This document shows, piece by piece, positions 1 to 11,488 of a stretch of DNA of 64,000 nt (positions are counted from its first letter, which is position 1; the number at the start of each line of letters is the position of its first letter). A model generated the notes under the pieces. It had not been told where the DNA came from and made no database searches. It worked only from the letters and a program-made list of their open reading frames with translations. Source of the stretch: Manduca sexta (taxonomy: Eukaryota; Arthropoda; Insecta; Lepidoptera; Sphingidae); contig NC_051116.1 in the NCBI RefSeq assembly GCF_014839805.1, positions 2,232,001 to 2,296,000 on the forward strand, written 5' to 3'. The position numbers and the translations under genes are program-made.

Positions 1-369
1 TTTAAGGTGGTAGCTCAAGGTCCATTTTCATACATTTTGTTTCGGCTTTAATCTGGGTAACTAAACAAGTATTGGCAAGTAAAGAATTTAAATTCACGTC
101 TAGTTAGTGATTAGTTCTCGCAGTTGAAAGAAAAACGTAAAAATAATTAATAATCATGGATATTTCGGCCTTTAAAATTTAATATGACGAAATTTTAAAG
201 GCCGAAATATCCATGATTATTAATTATTTTTACATTTTTCTTTCAACTGCGAGAACTAATCACTAACTAGACGTGAATTTAAATTCTTTACTTGCCAATA
301 CTTGTTTAGTTACCCAGATTAAAGCCGAAACAAAATGTATGAAAATGGACCTTGAGCTACCACCTTAAA
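1..369. repeat. Near-perfect fold-back (hairpin) element
   Basis: Positions 1-180 are the reverse complement of 190-369 with no indels and a single mismatch (C at 136), leaving a 9-nt loop at 181-189. The outer end begins TTTAAGGTGG and the inner arm ends in TTTAAAATTT. The window starts at the element edge, so a left target-site duplication cannot be seen. There is no coding potential. It is a MITE-like fold-back element or a very recent inverted duplication. The high arm identity implies recent insertion or arm homogenisation. Confidence 0.9.
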
Positions 370-1587
370 GATAATGTATTGAAAAGATTTTATAAATTAT
401 TAATTGAAAGTTTAAAAAATCTATAATTCGTGTAAAATAATTGTTAATTTATTTAAATAGCGTCATTGGACTGGATTTTAGCGAGGTCAATGTATAAATA
501 ATTGCGACCAAATCGACGATCTTGTTCCATATTTGACACGTTTAAAATAAATTTCAATTTTAAATTCTAAAACCATTGATTACTTTAAGCGGATAATTTT
601 TGACCCACGGTCTTATTTAAACAAAAATATTCAATTACATCGCGTACGTAACACAAATCACTGTAAATCCATAGACAAACTAATGTCTATCAAAACAGAC
701 TCTGTCCACCAAAAATCCAAACCGGTCAAGCAGTGTGCATTTGAGCAACGAATATTTAATTATTTTGCATTAATATTATTGGGATATCAGTCACATCACG
801 ATCACGCGTAATTCATAAGTATATTATTCATACAATTATGTCGTTTCGAAATATAACAATGTAACAGGCTAACACAGGGACCGGGGGCGCTAATTCCGAC
901 ATTCCAAATTTTAGTACCTTTAATTTTCAAAAATTCGAATTTTATTTAAGTCTTCGTTGCTTTCGCATACGATACCCAACGTTTATACTAAAAAAATCCG
1001 TTACTAATTTGAGATTCCAAATTATTCTAAATTTAAAACCAATGTCCTCAATTTAAAACCAATGTTCTAAATTTAAAACCAATGTTCCAAATTTAAACCG
1101 TTCACAATAGACCCGCACGTCCTTTACAGTTTACAACGATCTTCTGTCTCTTTCTACCCTGGTTAGATAGAAAAGGACAGAGGACCCGCTAGCCTCCCCG
1201 CGTCCCGCGACACTTGACAATGCGCCAAACCGACTATTATCTAACATTAGATCTAGGTATTAGTTCGCACAACACTTCTGACTGCTCATCTGCGCATTCG
1301 CAGTACATCCTCTGTAGGAAAAAACGAGTTATTAAATTTTATTTCTAGAAAATTGACTTTAAGCGTGATACGGTTAAGGTCTAATGTCGTCTTATGAAAT
1401 AAAAAGTAAATAAATAAATACAAAGCGGCGTCTATGTTCAATAAGATGGGAATATTTTTAAATATATGAAATTTCACGGCCAAGAGTTGCGAACAATATT
1501 CGGTCTCATAATACCCAGACTCCAAATACATGTAATTTTATTTCCAATGAATATTGTTTACACTTTACTTCGTTCAGTTAAGCGGGG

Positions 1588-1770
1588 TTTAGATTAGCAA
1601 GTAAAATTGCAGAAGTCGACTTGCACAAGCATAGCAAACTGACTTCTGCAAATTTTTAAGCTTGAAGATCTTGCGGCAAGTAGCATGCGCATAGAACTAT
1701 GGCTGTTAGTCTAAACGAATCTAAAATTTGCGCAAGAACTAGTCTAAAGTTGACATTAGACTTATATCGA
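1588..1770. mobile_element. MITE-like repeat, family with TTAGCAAG...CTTGC ends
   Basis: This segment starts TAGATTAGCAAG and includes TTGCAGAAGTCGACTTGC and CTTGCGGCAAGT. It recurs near 18966-19175 (TTAGCAAGAAAACTTGCAGAA..., CTTGCGGCAAGTCGC) and near 53165-53390, which ends CAAGTTTTCTTGTTAACCTAAAC. The copies share inverted terminal motifs and have no ORF, as expected of a non-autonomous DNA transposon. Boundaries are approximate. Confidence 0.5.
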
Positions 1771-2003
1771 CGGTTCCTACGTAAACTATCGAATCTGCAA
1801 AATGCGTAGGGACTGTCGAATATACATCGCTTGTTTAGTGTTAATTACCATGGCGACAAGCACTTCGATCCTTATTGTCTAAAATAAATGCAGTTCATTT
1901 TAATAAGGACCGTTTAAATATCGACAGTCCCTCCGCAAAGTATTGAGTCTGAAAATGCGATTTTGCAGATTCGATACTATACGTAGAGAACGTCGATGTG
2001 TGC

Positions 2004-2075
2004 GTGATCATGTGACTCATGCAGCGGTGGGTGATCATGTGACTCATGCAGCGGTGGGTGATGATGTGACTCACG
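2004..2075. repeat. 27-bp tandem repeat, 2.7 copies
   Basis: The unit GTGATCATGTGACTCATGCA plus GCGGTGG occurs at 2004-2030 and 2031-2057 exactly, followed by a degenerate partial copy at 2058-2075. It ends 4 bp before the DESI2 stop codon on the opposite strand, so it lies at the start of that gene's 3' UTR. Confidence 0.85.
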
Positions 2076-2078
2076 TTG

Positions 2079-5000
2079 CTATTGCGGCGTGGTGGGCGTG
2101 TTGGGCGTGTGCGGCGTCTGCGGCGAGGAGGAGCGCGAGTGCGCCGCCAGGGACTGCTGCAGCGCCGCCGGCGTCAGCCACTCCCTGCACAACAACAACC
2201 CACCACCTCACTCACCGCCTCAGCGCTGCCAACTTATAACTATATTCCATTCATCACACGAAATTTCTGAAGCAAAACAATGTTTGTACATTTATAATGT
2301 TTATTTAAAATAATTGAAACGAATGTGTTAATAAAATTACGTTTCAAATTTCAGCATTATGTTAAAAATAAAGTAAATAATTAACATTAATTAATAGGTA
2401 AAAAAGAGAATTCGAATCTGTTGAATTCGAATCGATTGTTGCAGTATCGAAAACTTGATTTAAATAATGTATCGTAAATTCTATTTTAATAAGGTTTATT
2501 TTCGAAATAACCTATTCAAAACTATAAGCGAATAAAACTATACAAACTTTGGTAGACACCGCTGTAGGAAAGGCACGCAGGAGCTCACGTACGCGAGCCG
2601 GTTCACCCACGCGGGGATATCACGTGAACATAGCGCCTGCACACAGAAATAACACATGATAACAAAGACCAAAACAATGAGCAGTGACACTCGACAGTCA
2701 GGCAGACAATTTACGACATGAGTCACCGGTGATACATAAATAATAAGTGCGGAAACGTAAATAATACGTGATAATTAAAAGTTATTTTCTGAGTCACCGG
2801 TGACGATAAGTATTATACATATCAGTTACATATATATTTTAAAATGGCACGTATGTTTTCAATTACGAATTTATCATCTATCATATTAATTCTTAGTATA
2901 AGCGGAGCATAAAAACATCTCTACATTAACATTATGAGTCACCGGTGATACATTAAACAAGTTTGTTTACAATAAGCAATTAATTAAATGGAAAATTACA
3001 CAATATTTATATTGTATTAAACGTGTTAACACAAAGACATGACATTAATTAGACTACAATGATTATAATTGCTAGGTATTAATTTCTATTGTTTTTATGC
3101 ATTTTCTTCTCACGAAAGCCATTGAAATAAAAAATGTAATTCCGGTATTCCAGTGAAGCAAATAAGTGTTTCAGCATAAAATATACTTCTCATGTTAATA
3201 TTTATAATGAGAGTATATTTGTCGCGGCCCTAGGCACAGATTCACATTGAGGCCTATGGGGGCTCGTGAACAGTTCCTTCTCCCTTCCTGCTATCCTAAG
3301 AGGTTTCCTTGTACTTTCTTCCCTTCTGAGCCGGGGGATTCCAGTATCCCATTCGCGGGTTTCTCCCGGAGTTGATTGCAGGGACCGATACCCAAAAAAA
3401 ATAATAATTTTGCAGTTCAATCATTTGTCGGACTTACCTGACAGAATGCTGATGTGAAATGATTGCAGTTGTTGTTCATTAGATGGTATCTGAAATAGAT
3501 TATTTAATTAACATAAAGATGTGTATAAAATTAACTAAACATACTTATATTACATATGAGCAATAAACACTATGTCAACTCAAATATTATACTTGTGGAG
3601 GAACACTGTCAACCAAAATACAGGTAAACCTATTTTGGGTGCTACAGGACCAAAACCTTGTGATGTAAAACTATTTTTGTGGAAATAAAATAAAAATAAA
3701 ATTATGTCACCTTTATGGTAGAGACAATAGAGTAAGAGAGAGAGAGAAATAAGATAACTTTACAATACCTTTTAAACGAGCATTTTAAGTAATTTAACAT
3801 TTATAATTGTTTTAGAAACAAAAAATGAAATTTTCTGAGCTTAGAAAAAAAATATTACATTCAGTACGGAGTGAATTTATACCATAAGGAAGGACATAGA
3901 CAATTTTTTATCCCGACAAACTTTTTCACGCGGGCGGAACTTCGATCAAAAGTTTGTTTGCTTTAGTTACAGGTCAATCTGGAAATCTTTAGTGGCGCCC
4001 TCTGTTCATTATCCAACAATGGGCTCCCTATGTCTGACAATGATAATAAATATTTGTAAGTATAAGCCACGTCGCGTTACCTGTCACCTCTGAACTGCTT
4101 GCCGAGTTCCGTGACGAGCCGCCGCACCTCCTCCTCGCTGAAGTCCGTGTAGCCTATGTGCACGCTCTGTCTGCAAACGGACAAACAGACGAGTTATACA
4201 AGTATGTTTTTTTTACAATCTTAGGTGTTGATGTGGGTAGTTCCAAAAATCTATGGCGTAAAACTTGTTATAGTGAAAGTTGAAGCACCGAAGTCTTTCG
4301 TCAGTCGTCTAGCGTCTAGGCCACTGATTCCCAAATTGGTCCAGGTGGACCCTAGGGGTCTCCACTCTCCACCAGGGGAGACATGACGGAGGTCTATGTT
4401 GGCGTGACTAAAAAATAGGGGTTTATTGTCCGTAAGCGGTGGTCCACGAAAATGTATCTGGTTTGATAGTATAGAACTAAAATGTTGACTTGACTTCACT
4501 TATCAATGTAGGCAGATAACATTGATAGGGGTCGTAAGAGGCGCCGTGACCCCCACATTACGGTTCCGGTGGCTGGGCGGTAGTTGTAATGTACTTTCGC
4601 TGCGAAATCATAAAAAGGGTCTATCGGAACCAGCAAATTCTTGAAAGGGTTCTATGAGAAAAAAAAAGTTTGGGAACCCTTGGTCTAGACTAAAATATAT
4701 TTCCCAACTAGTCAAACTGTAAACTTTAACGCATCAAAATATGGTAACTGCCTCAAAATTTTCCATAACTGTTCCTTACCTGAAACGGAACTGCTCCCCC
4801 AACTCGCGCTCGTCCCTCGGCGAGATCTCGAACACTCCCGTGAACGCGTACGGATGCCCGCCGTACGCCCACTCCGAGCCGTGAACCTGCACGCCGCTGT
4901 GGAACACGCCCACGCCAGCACCCGCCGTGTACCTGCACAAGATGACGGTGTAACATCCGGCTCGAAGGACCAAAATTTAGTACCCACATTTTTTTTATTT

Positions 5001-6061
5001 AAATCGAAGACCGAACTAATAAATGCGAATATTTGTGAAAACGTTTGGATGTTGGTTATAAGTAAACTCGAGAAACAGCTTGACAGATTTAGATGAAATT
5101 TGACAAACACATAGAACACGGCCTGGATTATCACATTTACTGATTAGGCTTATTTTATCCCGGTAATTAACTTCCTAAGGAAGTCATTGTTTTTATCTGA
5201 TTTTTAACAAGCTATTATGTGCTTTAAAATATTTTCGCAGGCCGGCATAATTGTGGCGACTACAAAATTCTAGGCTGCATATGGACGACATTCCACTTAC
5301 CACCAAGTCCAGAGGAGTTACATTACCGACAGCTTTTAATTTTTTTTACTGCAGTTTGATATTGACAAATTCCAATAAACATGACATACATTGTCTTAAA
5401 ATAATTTTAAATACTATAAAGTTTAAACGATAGCTATTCAAGTTAATAGATATTTACTACTATGTTTGGTTGTCCATTACCAACGAGGTCACCACACCCA
5501 ATACATTTCATCGGACGCTCTGTAGACATGTTGCATCTACCTTCAGCTAAGTGAAGTTAGTAACAAGTTTAAATTTAGAACAAAATATACTAAAACTTTT
5601 TGATACAATATTAATAAATTACTTTCGTGTATCATCAATATTTTAAAGCTAAAATGGCAGAGAGGTGATCATTTCAAAAATTTTAACTGATCGCCAGGTA
5701 TAGTCTTCTACTAGTTATATATATCGTTGATATATATAACTAGTATTTGCGCGCGGCTCCACTCGCATGCAGTAGTTTTTCCGGGACAAATATATTAAGG
5801 ATAAAAAGCCTATAGTACTCAGGAGTAATATAGCTTCCTATCAGGGAAAAAAAATCAAAATCAATTCAGTACTTTTTGAGATTACCGCGTCCAAACAAAC
5901 TCTTCACCCACATTAGTATAGAATATAGACACCCAGTCCTCCAATACTTACCAGTTGGTCCAATACATGTCGTAAACGTTGAGCACGACGGCCGCCTGTC
6001 CGGGCCGCGGCGGCTGGCTGTCCGGCCGGCGCGACAACAGCGACATGCACGACGGGAACAT
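2079..6061 (-). CDS. DESI2: Deubiquitinase/desumoylating isopeptidase 2 (PPPDE family), six exons
   Basis: PPPDE/DeSI cysteine isopeptidases remove SUMO or ubiquitin from proteins in the cytosol. Exons read on the minus strand: 6046 (or 6061)-5952, 4932-4780, 4170-4081, 3489-3438, 2636-2548, 2184-2079. From the ATG at 6046 this gives 194 codons plus stop, equal to my recollection of the human DESI2 length. Landmarks: [10 protein letters not shown] near residue 20; [11 protein letters not shown] with the catalytic His at about 43; [19 protein letters not shown]; and [11 protein letters not shown] with the catalytic Cys at about 121. The last exon encodes [12 protein letters not shown], a hallmark of the DESI2 C-terminus, followed by a Ser/Pro/Thr-rich tail. 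An in-frame ATG at 6061-6059 would add five residues. The exon 5 donor is the weak GTTTGT; reading through it gives a shorter end (...LPKFV stop at 2538). Introns carry MITEs. The family call is firm; the exact start is less certain. Confidence 0.9.
2719..2953. repeat. Three dispersed copies of a TCACCGGTGA palindrome
   Basis: TGAGTCACCGGTGATACAT occurs at 2719-2737 and 2935-2953. CTGAGTCACCGGTGACGATA occurs at 2790-2809. The core TCACCGGTGA is a perfect 10-bp palindrome. All three lie in intron 4 of the DESI2 gene, within 235 bp. Confidence 0.8.
3222..3408. repeat. Interspersed repeat family A (poly(A)-ended)
   Basis: It starts GTCGCGGCCCTAGGCAC and runs through a C-rich middle to CCGGGGGATTCCAGTATCCC, ...CGGGTTTCTCCC, and then an A-rich end. 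Related copies lie at about 15046-15300 (plus), 16555-16905 (minus) and 48592-48840 (minus). The A-rich end and shared 5' boundary suggest a retroposed SINE/LINE-derived family. This copy sits in DESI2 intron 4. Confidence 0.6.
4322..4682. mobile_element. Non-autonomous hAT-like element with 8-bp target duplication
   Basis: The termini CACTGATTCCCAAA and TTTGGGAACCCTTG are imperfect inverted repeats. The flanks are GTCTAGGC (4314-4321) and GTCTAGAC (4683-4690), a 7/8 match as expected of an aged 8-bp hAT duplication. It has no transposase ORF. A related fragment (GGCTGGGCGGTAGTCATAAGGCACTTTCTTCGC) lies near 20987. The element lies in DESI2 intron 2. Confidence 0.75.
5709..5745. repeat. Perfect 17-bp-arm hairpin
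   Basis: TACTAGTTATATATATC is followed by GTT and then its exact reverse complement, GATATATATAACTAGTA. It lies in DESI2 intron 1. It is AT-rich; its function is unknown. Confidence 0.85.
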
Positions 6062-6129
6062 AGCGCAGATACCGCACGACTGTTGTAACACACGTGACGT
6101 CAGACACGGCCATAGACTTTGCACGAGAC

Positions 6130-6300
6130 TTTCCCGCCCTCACACCCACCACTACAACTCCTGTAAGCCAGGATCAGCAGTGGCATTACGACACCGAGCA
6201 GTGAAGCTCGGCGCGTCTCAGGGAAAACTAATATGTCATTATCCCGCAACGAAATTAATCAAATAGAACGATAGGGAGGAGTTGGAAATATTACAGCATA
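6130..6300. repeat. Interspersed repeat, inverted partner at 15565-15735
   Basis: The stretch from GACTTTCCCGCCCTCACACC through AACTCCTGTAAGCCAGGATC and GAGCAGTGAAGCTCGGCG to GATAGGGAGGAGTTGGAAAT reappears reverse-complemented at about 15565-15735. The copy starts about 70 bp upstream of the DESI2 start codon, so it may overlap that gene's promoter or 5' UTR. Confidence 0.7.
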
Positions 6301-8752
6301 GACTTGTGTTGCTACGTTTACACGCTCGCAGTCTCAAAACACGAGCGTGTGAACGGAGCGTAAGTAACAAACGTGCGATGGCAAGCCAGTGACAGTAGCA
6401 TGGGGTGAAGGGACGGTAGAGGGACGGCGAAATGTTCAAAAGCTTGAGAAACGATTGTTTAATTATGTCGCGTGTTCCGATTTGTTTGTAAGTTTTGTGG
6501 CAAAATTCGTTACGCCACTGACCAGTGATACATATAGGGATAGCGAACCAATAGCACGTGTGCCAGTGGTGGTACGTGACAAAATAATTCGCACACGCGA
6601 GTTATATGCTACACATTGTCTATGAATGTTTCTTTAGGCTTCACTTTGCTTAACATAAAGTGCAGTGAAGCTACTTTGCCAAGCACCGAAAAACAAAAAC
6701 ATAGTTGGGTCATAGAAAAGTTATTAAAAAGGGGCACTCGGATAAGACCAGTCCTGGATGGCACGTTGCAGGCCATATTTCTTTTATAAATAATGACATA
6801 TTATCCCTTAAAGGTTCGCTATCCCTGATATATTTGTTTAAAACTAGATGAAGGGAGCAAGTCGCTCGTCTATTGTTAAGCGGTACTTCATTAAGCAACA
6901 TCAGCTGAACTTAAACTGCGTCAATTGAGTCTGGGGGACAATCGTGCGGTGAAAAGCGAGTGATACGTATCCAGAAATATTGCTGCTTGAATGTATCGCA
7001 TGAAAATACCATGCGCTAGTTTTTGTGAATGCCTGAATAAATATTGGTTTCAAAATTACATTTTCGTTTTATGTTTAACTAAATATATAAGTGATATTTT
7101 TTTTTGTTTTTCATATTTCAACAATTTGCATAATATCTTGTATATATGTTTTATAAATAAAGAAATTTGAATTTGGAGCGACTTCAATGATACAGATGAA
7201 ATGGTTCCATACATGTTCACGTAATAATCAGAACGTACTCCTTGCAACTCTTACGGTAAGAGTAAAGCTATTTTTCTTTTCTCAATTATCATCCACTGCC
7301 AGTAACAGCGTAAGAAACATTTTACGCAACAAATGGTTTTTACGAACGTAAATTATGTTTACAAGTACTTCGAAACAATCAGGCCTTATACTGCATACTG
7401 ATACATCGCTCGAAAGCGAACAGAAATACAAAACTAATCGCGGATGATAATGATTACAACAATTTATTATTTCAGCAACAAAACTCGTTTCTTAACATTT
7501 GCACGTGCACAAAATAAATTCGATATGCACTGATTATGCTAATCGATTCGTATTCCGATTTTGTGTTTAAAATCAACGTAGTGTTTAGTCATCGATATGT
7601 ACGTACTACGTACTAGATATGGCGTTCCGAACACTCACTGTGTTCGACTCAACTGTACTGCAATCCGTACACCTGATTTTAGTATGGTTTCCACATTGGC
7701 AGCGTGTGATTATGCACGGAGTGGCGCTCATAATATAAGAAATTGAGTCTAAGTGTAAACCTGGATATGAATACAAATTATTAGTCAAATAAGTAATTTA
7801 TTTGACACCAGCCGTAACGCAAGGTGCGCGAGAAAGAGAGTGAAATAACAATATTCCAAATATGAATAACTTCGTTATTTTTTTAAACAATTTTGATGCT
7901 AATTGCACAGATTTTTTTCTCATATTATATAAAATAATGTACAAAATCAAACACAAGAAACTACGCTATTAAATACACTGACCACTGCTCTAAACCAGAA
8001 TAAATCAATGCTATACACTGCTGCGTGGTGGCAGAAATAGATAGACGCATTGACTATACAATACTTATTAAAGATAGACATTATCCGTAACACTTAAAAC
8101 TCATATTAATTTTGTAATAAACTGATAACTTTTTAAATCACAGAGCACGCTGTAAGTTGTCGACAATGCAGGACTGAAGGACGTTGCAACAAGAACCTTA
8201 TCAGCTGGGATAATCTGCAGCCACTCTGAGCTGTGACGTCTACAGCGTGAAAGCAATGGAGTATCCAAGTATTTTTATTATAAAAATAAATAATAAAATA
8301 AAATGCTTTATTCATAACGTAGGCGAACATAGTTGCACTTATGATAAGTCAAGGTACATGAGAATATTTAATTATTACTTAATAAAATTAGCTTATAGAC
8401 AATTTATATTGAAAATAAAATAAATGAAAAATATAGTAAACAAAGAAGCCAGCTCGGGCTGGCAGGAATGAAGTAATATTATAAATTTTTACTGTGTACT
8501 TGATGCCTGTACGTCACATGGGCAACTCATTTAAAACTAGCGCTGTAGTACTGCATAGGTAATACTTCAGTATTTAGCTGAATGGGAGGTTCATTGTTGG
8601 TGCGATAATTGTTTATGTACTGTAGGATTTTGTGTTATCAATTTTTGTTCTAACAATAAAATTATTTCTTATGTATTGAATTTTGGAGAAGAAAGAAATT
8701 TAATAACATAAAATTTGATCTAGTCTATTATAATATATTTTTTACTGCCTCA

Positions 8753-8976
8753 GTGGCGTTATTGTATTGCGTACGCGATGCGCCGCATTGCGGTCCTGGG
8801 TTTGAATCCTTGGTTGGACAAAGCGATATTGAGTTTTTCTGCTCACTATCAGACCTGAGTCTAGAATTTGTGGCCGATGTGGCGATATGCTGGCTCTCAC
8901 ATCATGGAACAGAACACACTCAAAAGTGGACGCCTTACTTTGCACCTTCGTCTACCCCTTCTAGGATAATGGCGTG
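8753..8976 (+). mobile_element. tRNA-derived SINE (family B)
   Basis: The head reads TGCCTCAGTGGCGTTATTGTATTG (A-box-like), followed by CCTGGGTTTGAATCCT (B-box-like). The body is TTTTTCTGCTCACTATCAGA ... TGTGGCGATATGCTGGCTC, ending near GATAATGGCGTGATGC. Other copies in this window lie at 21105-21365, 34145-34408, 40211-40455 and 48210-48300, plus headless bodies. Confidence 0.75.
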
Positions 8977-10044
8977 ATGCCTGTATTTAAGGTAAAGAGC
9001 ACAGTTCAGTTCAATCATAAATGTATAATCCATAGTTCAAAGTAGTATGCCGTCTGTTTGTGGATAGCGACGAACAAGCACTCATATATTCTTATTACCT
9101 ACATGAAGGATTTAATAAAAAAAAAACGCTAAGCTTATACAATACTAGGTATTGATTTTTCAACCCGAGTGGTTAATATTGTATTTTATATCAATTACTG
9201 TGAGTTCAATCAAGAGTTGGAGTAGGGGCCCTTGAATACAAGTTAAAATCTTTGAATTTTATTAAAAATCAAAAGATATTTTTTTACTTTAGAAAAAAAA
9301 TCATTACGTCAACAGTGATAAATAATGACGCATACAAATTATTACAAAGCGAAGAAACTTTAAAATTTTACGAATCACCTAATTTTTGTGCAAATATGAT
9401 TAGAATTGTGTTGATTCGGACAAAGAAAATGAAAATCCTCATGGATTAGAACCATTGTTGACGTCATACAGGTTAGACAAATCGTAAAATTAATCAAATA
9501 AAACACAATGTTTTCAATGCGTCCCATTATCTATGGTTGCGAAAGTTTTTTTCTGTGTTTAAGACACAGACAAACTAATACATGCAAAGGAAATTCATTC
9601 AGTCTACATAAATAACAGATGAGACTACAAAACATAAACTGATTTACTTTCTAACTTGCTAAATTAATTCGAATTACGATCGCATACTCGCCTGCTATCG
9701 CTTATTGACCTTTTAACAACACTTGACTTTAGACGTACAGCCATTGTGTAATGTCATGCAAGTGCTATTTATAAATGGCGGGAAAAGTGATGCTGAAATG
9801 TAACCGATGCATATTATTAGTGCCTATAAGTTATGCCGGGCTTCCTTTCGTAAATTAATCCTTCGCTACTGAATCCTAGCAGTTACTTTGTATTATGTAG
9901 TTCCCCACATCAATTAGTCTTCATTAGACTACAGACCATAGCAAGGGTAGTTGTTACAGGAATTATCTGCTACGTGTTGAACTTTATTTTTCTTTAATAT
10001 TCTTTATTTGCGCCCCAGCTAATCTTTATATAATGCAGAAACAG

Positions 10045-10190
10045 ACACACTCCGTATTATCTCCGAAGGGGTAGGCAGAGGCGCAACTGGTGCACCCACA
10101 TTCCGCAATGTATATTCCGTCCCAAAATGTGATAGGGGCAGGCCTACAATGTATCAGGCACAAATTCCAGACTAAGGCTGATACTCAGTA
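10045..10190 (-). mobile_element. SINE family B body fragment
   Basis: On the minus strand this carries the family B body: TCAGTATCAGCCTTAGTCTGG-like sequence, then the GCGCCTCTGCCTACCCCTTCGG block. The tRNA-like head is missing, so it is 5'-truncated or decayed. Confidence 0.6.
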
Positions 10191-10284
10191 GAAAAATCCA
10201 ATTTCTTGTTACTCCACCCATACCTGCGCCATCGACACATTAGAGCAGTGAAAAAAGTAACTCTTTCGAAGTTTTTTGGCTTTT

Positions 10285-10575
10285 CGCGTGTGGTGATAGC
10301 TTAGTTAGAAATAGAACGGACGGTAGAGACGAATGTCCGCAGGTTCAATACCCAAGGGCACACGTGTATGACTTTTCTAAAATGATGTGTGGATTCTTTG
10401 TGAATTATCGTTTGCTTTAACGGTGAAGGAAAACATCGTGAAGAAACCTGCATACCTGAGAAATTCTGTATAGAAATATTGAGTGTGTGTAAAGTATCAA
10501 TCCGCACTTGACCAGCGTGGTGGACTAAGGCCTAATCCCTCTCAGTAGTAGAGGAGACTCATGTCCAGCAGTAAG
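10285..10575 (+). mobile_element. tRNA-derived SINE (family E)
   Basis: The head GATAGCTTAGTTAGAA resembles an A box and CCGCAGGTTCAATACCC a B box. The body contains AACGGTGAAGGAAAACATCG and CCAGCGTGGTGGACTAAGGC, ending near CTCAGTAGTAGAGGAGACTC. The same family lies in opposite orientation at 31992-32338. This sequence pattern is common in moth and butterfly genomes. Confidence 0.75.
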
Positions 10576-11488
10576 ACAGTTTATAACTTTTTTGAATGAT
10601 CTGTTTTTTTCATTGACTTCTCTGGAATGAGTAGACTAGTTATTAGCCCTTATTGTAAGCGGTCATCAAATGCATAACTTTTACTATTTTATCATGTATA
10701 CAAATATTTTCCATTGAATTTTCCTCCTGCTTTATAACTCATAGTGATAAACGTTAAAATGCATATAAAAGTACATTTATCTGCTGAAAGCGGGCATTAG
10801 CGGGGCTTAGCCGCGACTCGTCAAGCGCGAACAAATTAACTTTCGGATTACGGATCAATGGCTTAGCACGTAGCGTTTAACACTACACCTTTTCAAACGT
10901 ATTTTGCAAAACAGTTTTTCAGTGGCAAAAATAGACAACCACGAATTGGTATTATTATGTCGGCTTTTTATAAAGCCAGCATAAATAGACTTAATTTAAC
11001 AGCCAAATAAATTCTACCAAACAAATTCTTTACAATAATTTTGAATTTCGAAGTTTTCTCGGAAGTAAACATTGCGACGGTTTGGTAGATTTTGTTTCGT
11101 CTAAAAATAACTCCGATTCCCTGAACGCCTACAATCAAATATATATCTATGTTAACAGAAGTTCAACAGGACATAAACATACGTGTAGTTGTTAATGTTC
11201 CTACGTCACAAGTTAAATTAAGTAAGATATTTTGCAGTAGTATAGTAGTATTATAGTAGTAATATATTATAGTAGTAATATAGTAGTATTAGTAATAAAT
11301 AATAAAAGTATAAGACGTGCTAAGGAGACCGCTAGAGGCCTCTCGAGCATTCGTACGTGTTGAAAATTTCGCTTGGCGCAAACCCAAAAAAGGTCAGGGA
11401 CCTTTGGATTTCCATGTTATAAGTGGATTAATTATAAGGCTAAAGTTAATGAATGGTAATTATGGACTAATTATTTAGTGGTATAACA

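Larger units (their letters stand above)
370..2078. other. Intergenic AT-rich DNA downstream of the DESI2 gene
   Basis: No convincing gene is seen. A short tandem motif (AATTTAAAACCAATGT) is repeated about three times near 1030-1095. A MITE-like element lies near 1588-1770. A 27-bp tandem repeat lies at 2004-2075. Part of this stretch is presumably the 3' UTR of the minus-strand DESI2 gene; several TTTATT (minus-strand AATAAA) hexamers occur, but none can be singled out. Confidence 0.5.

Noticed and set aside
1021..1095. CRISPR-like array of AATTTAAAACCAATGT units
   Set aside because: Units are contiguous short AT-rich tandem repeats without unique spacers, in a eukaryotic genome.
2538..2726. 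62-aa minus ORF as a separate membrane protein
   Set aside because: Only its last part is real: it is DESI2 exon 5 with intron sequence read through on both sides.
8753..8977. 74-aa ORF
   Set aside because: It lies wholly inside a tRNA-derived SINE.
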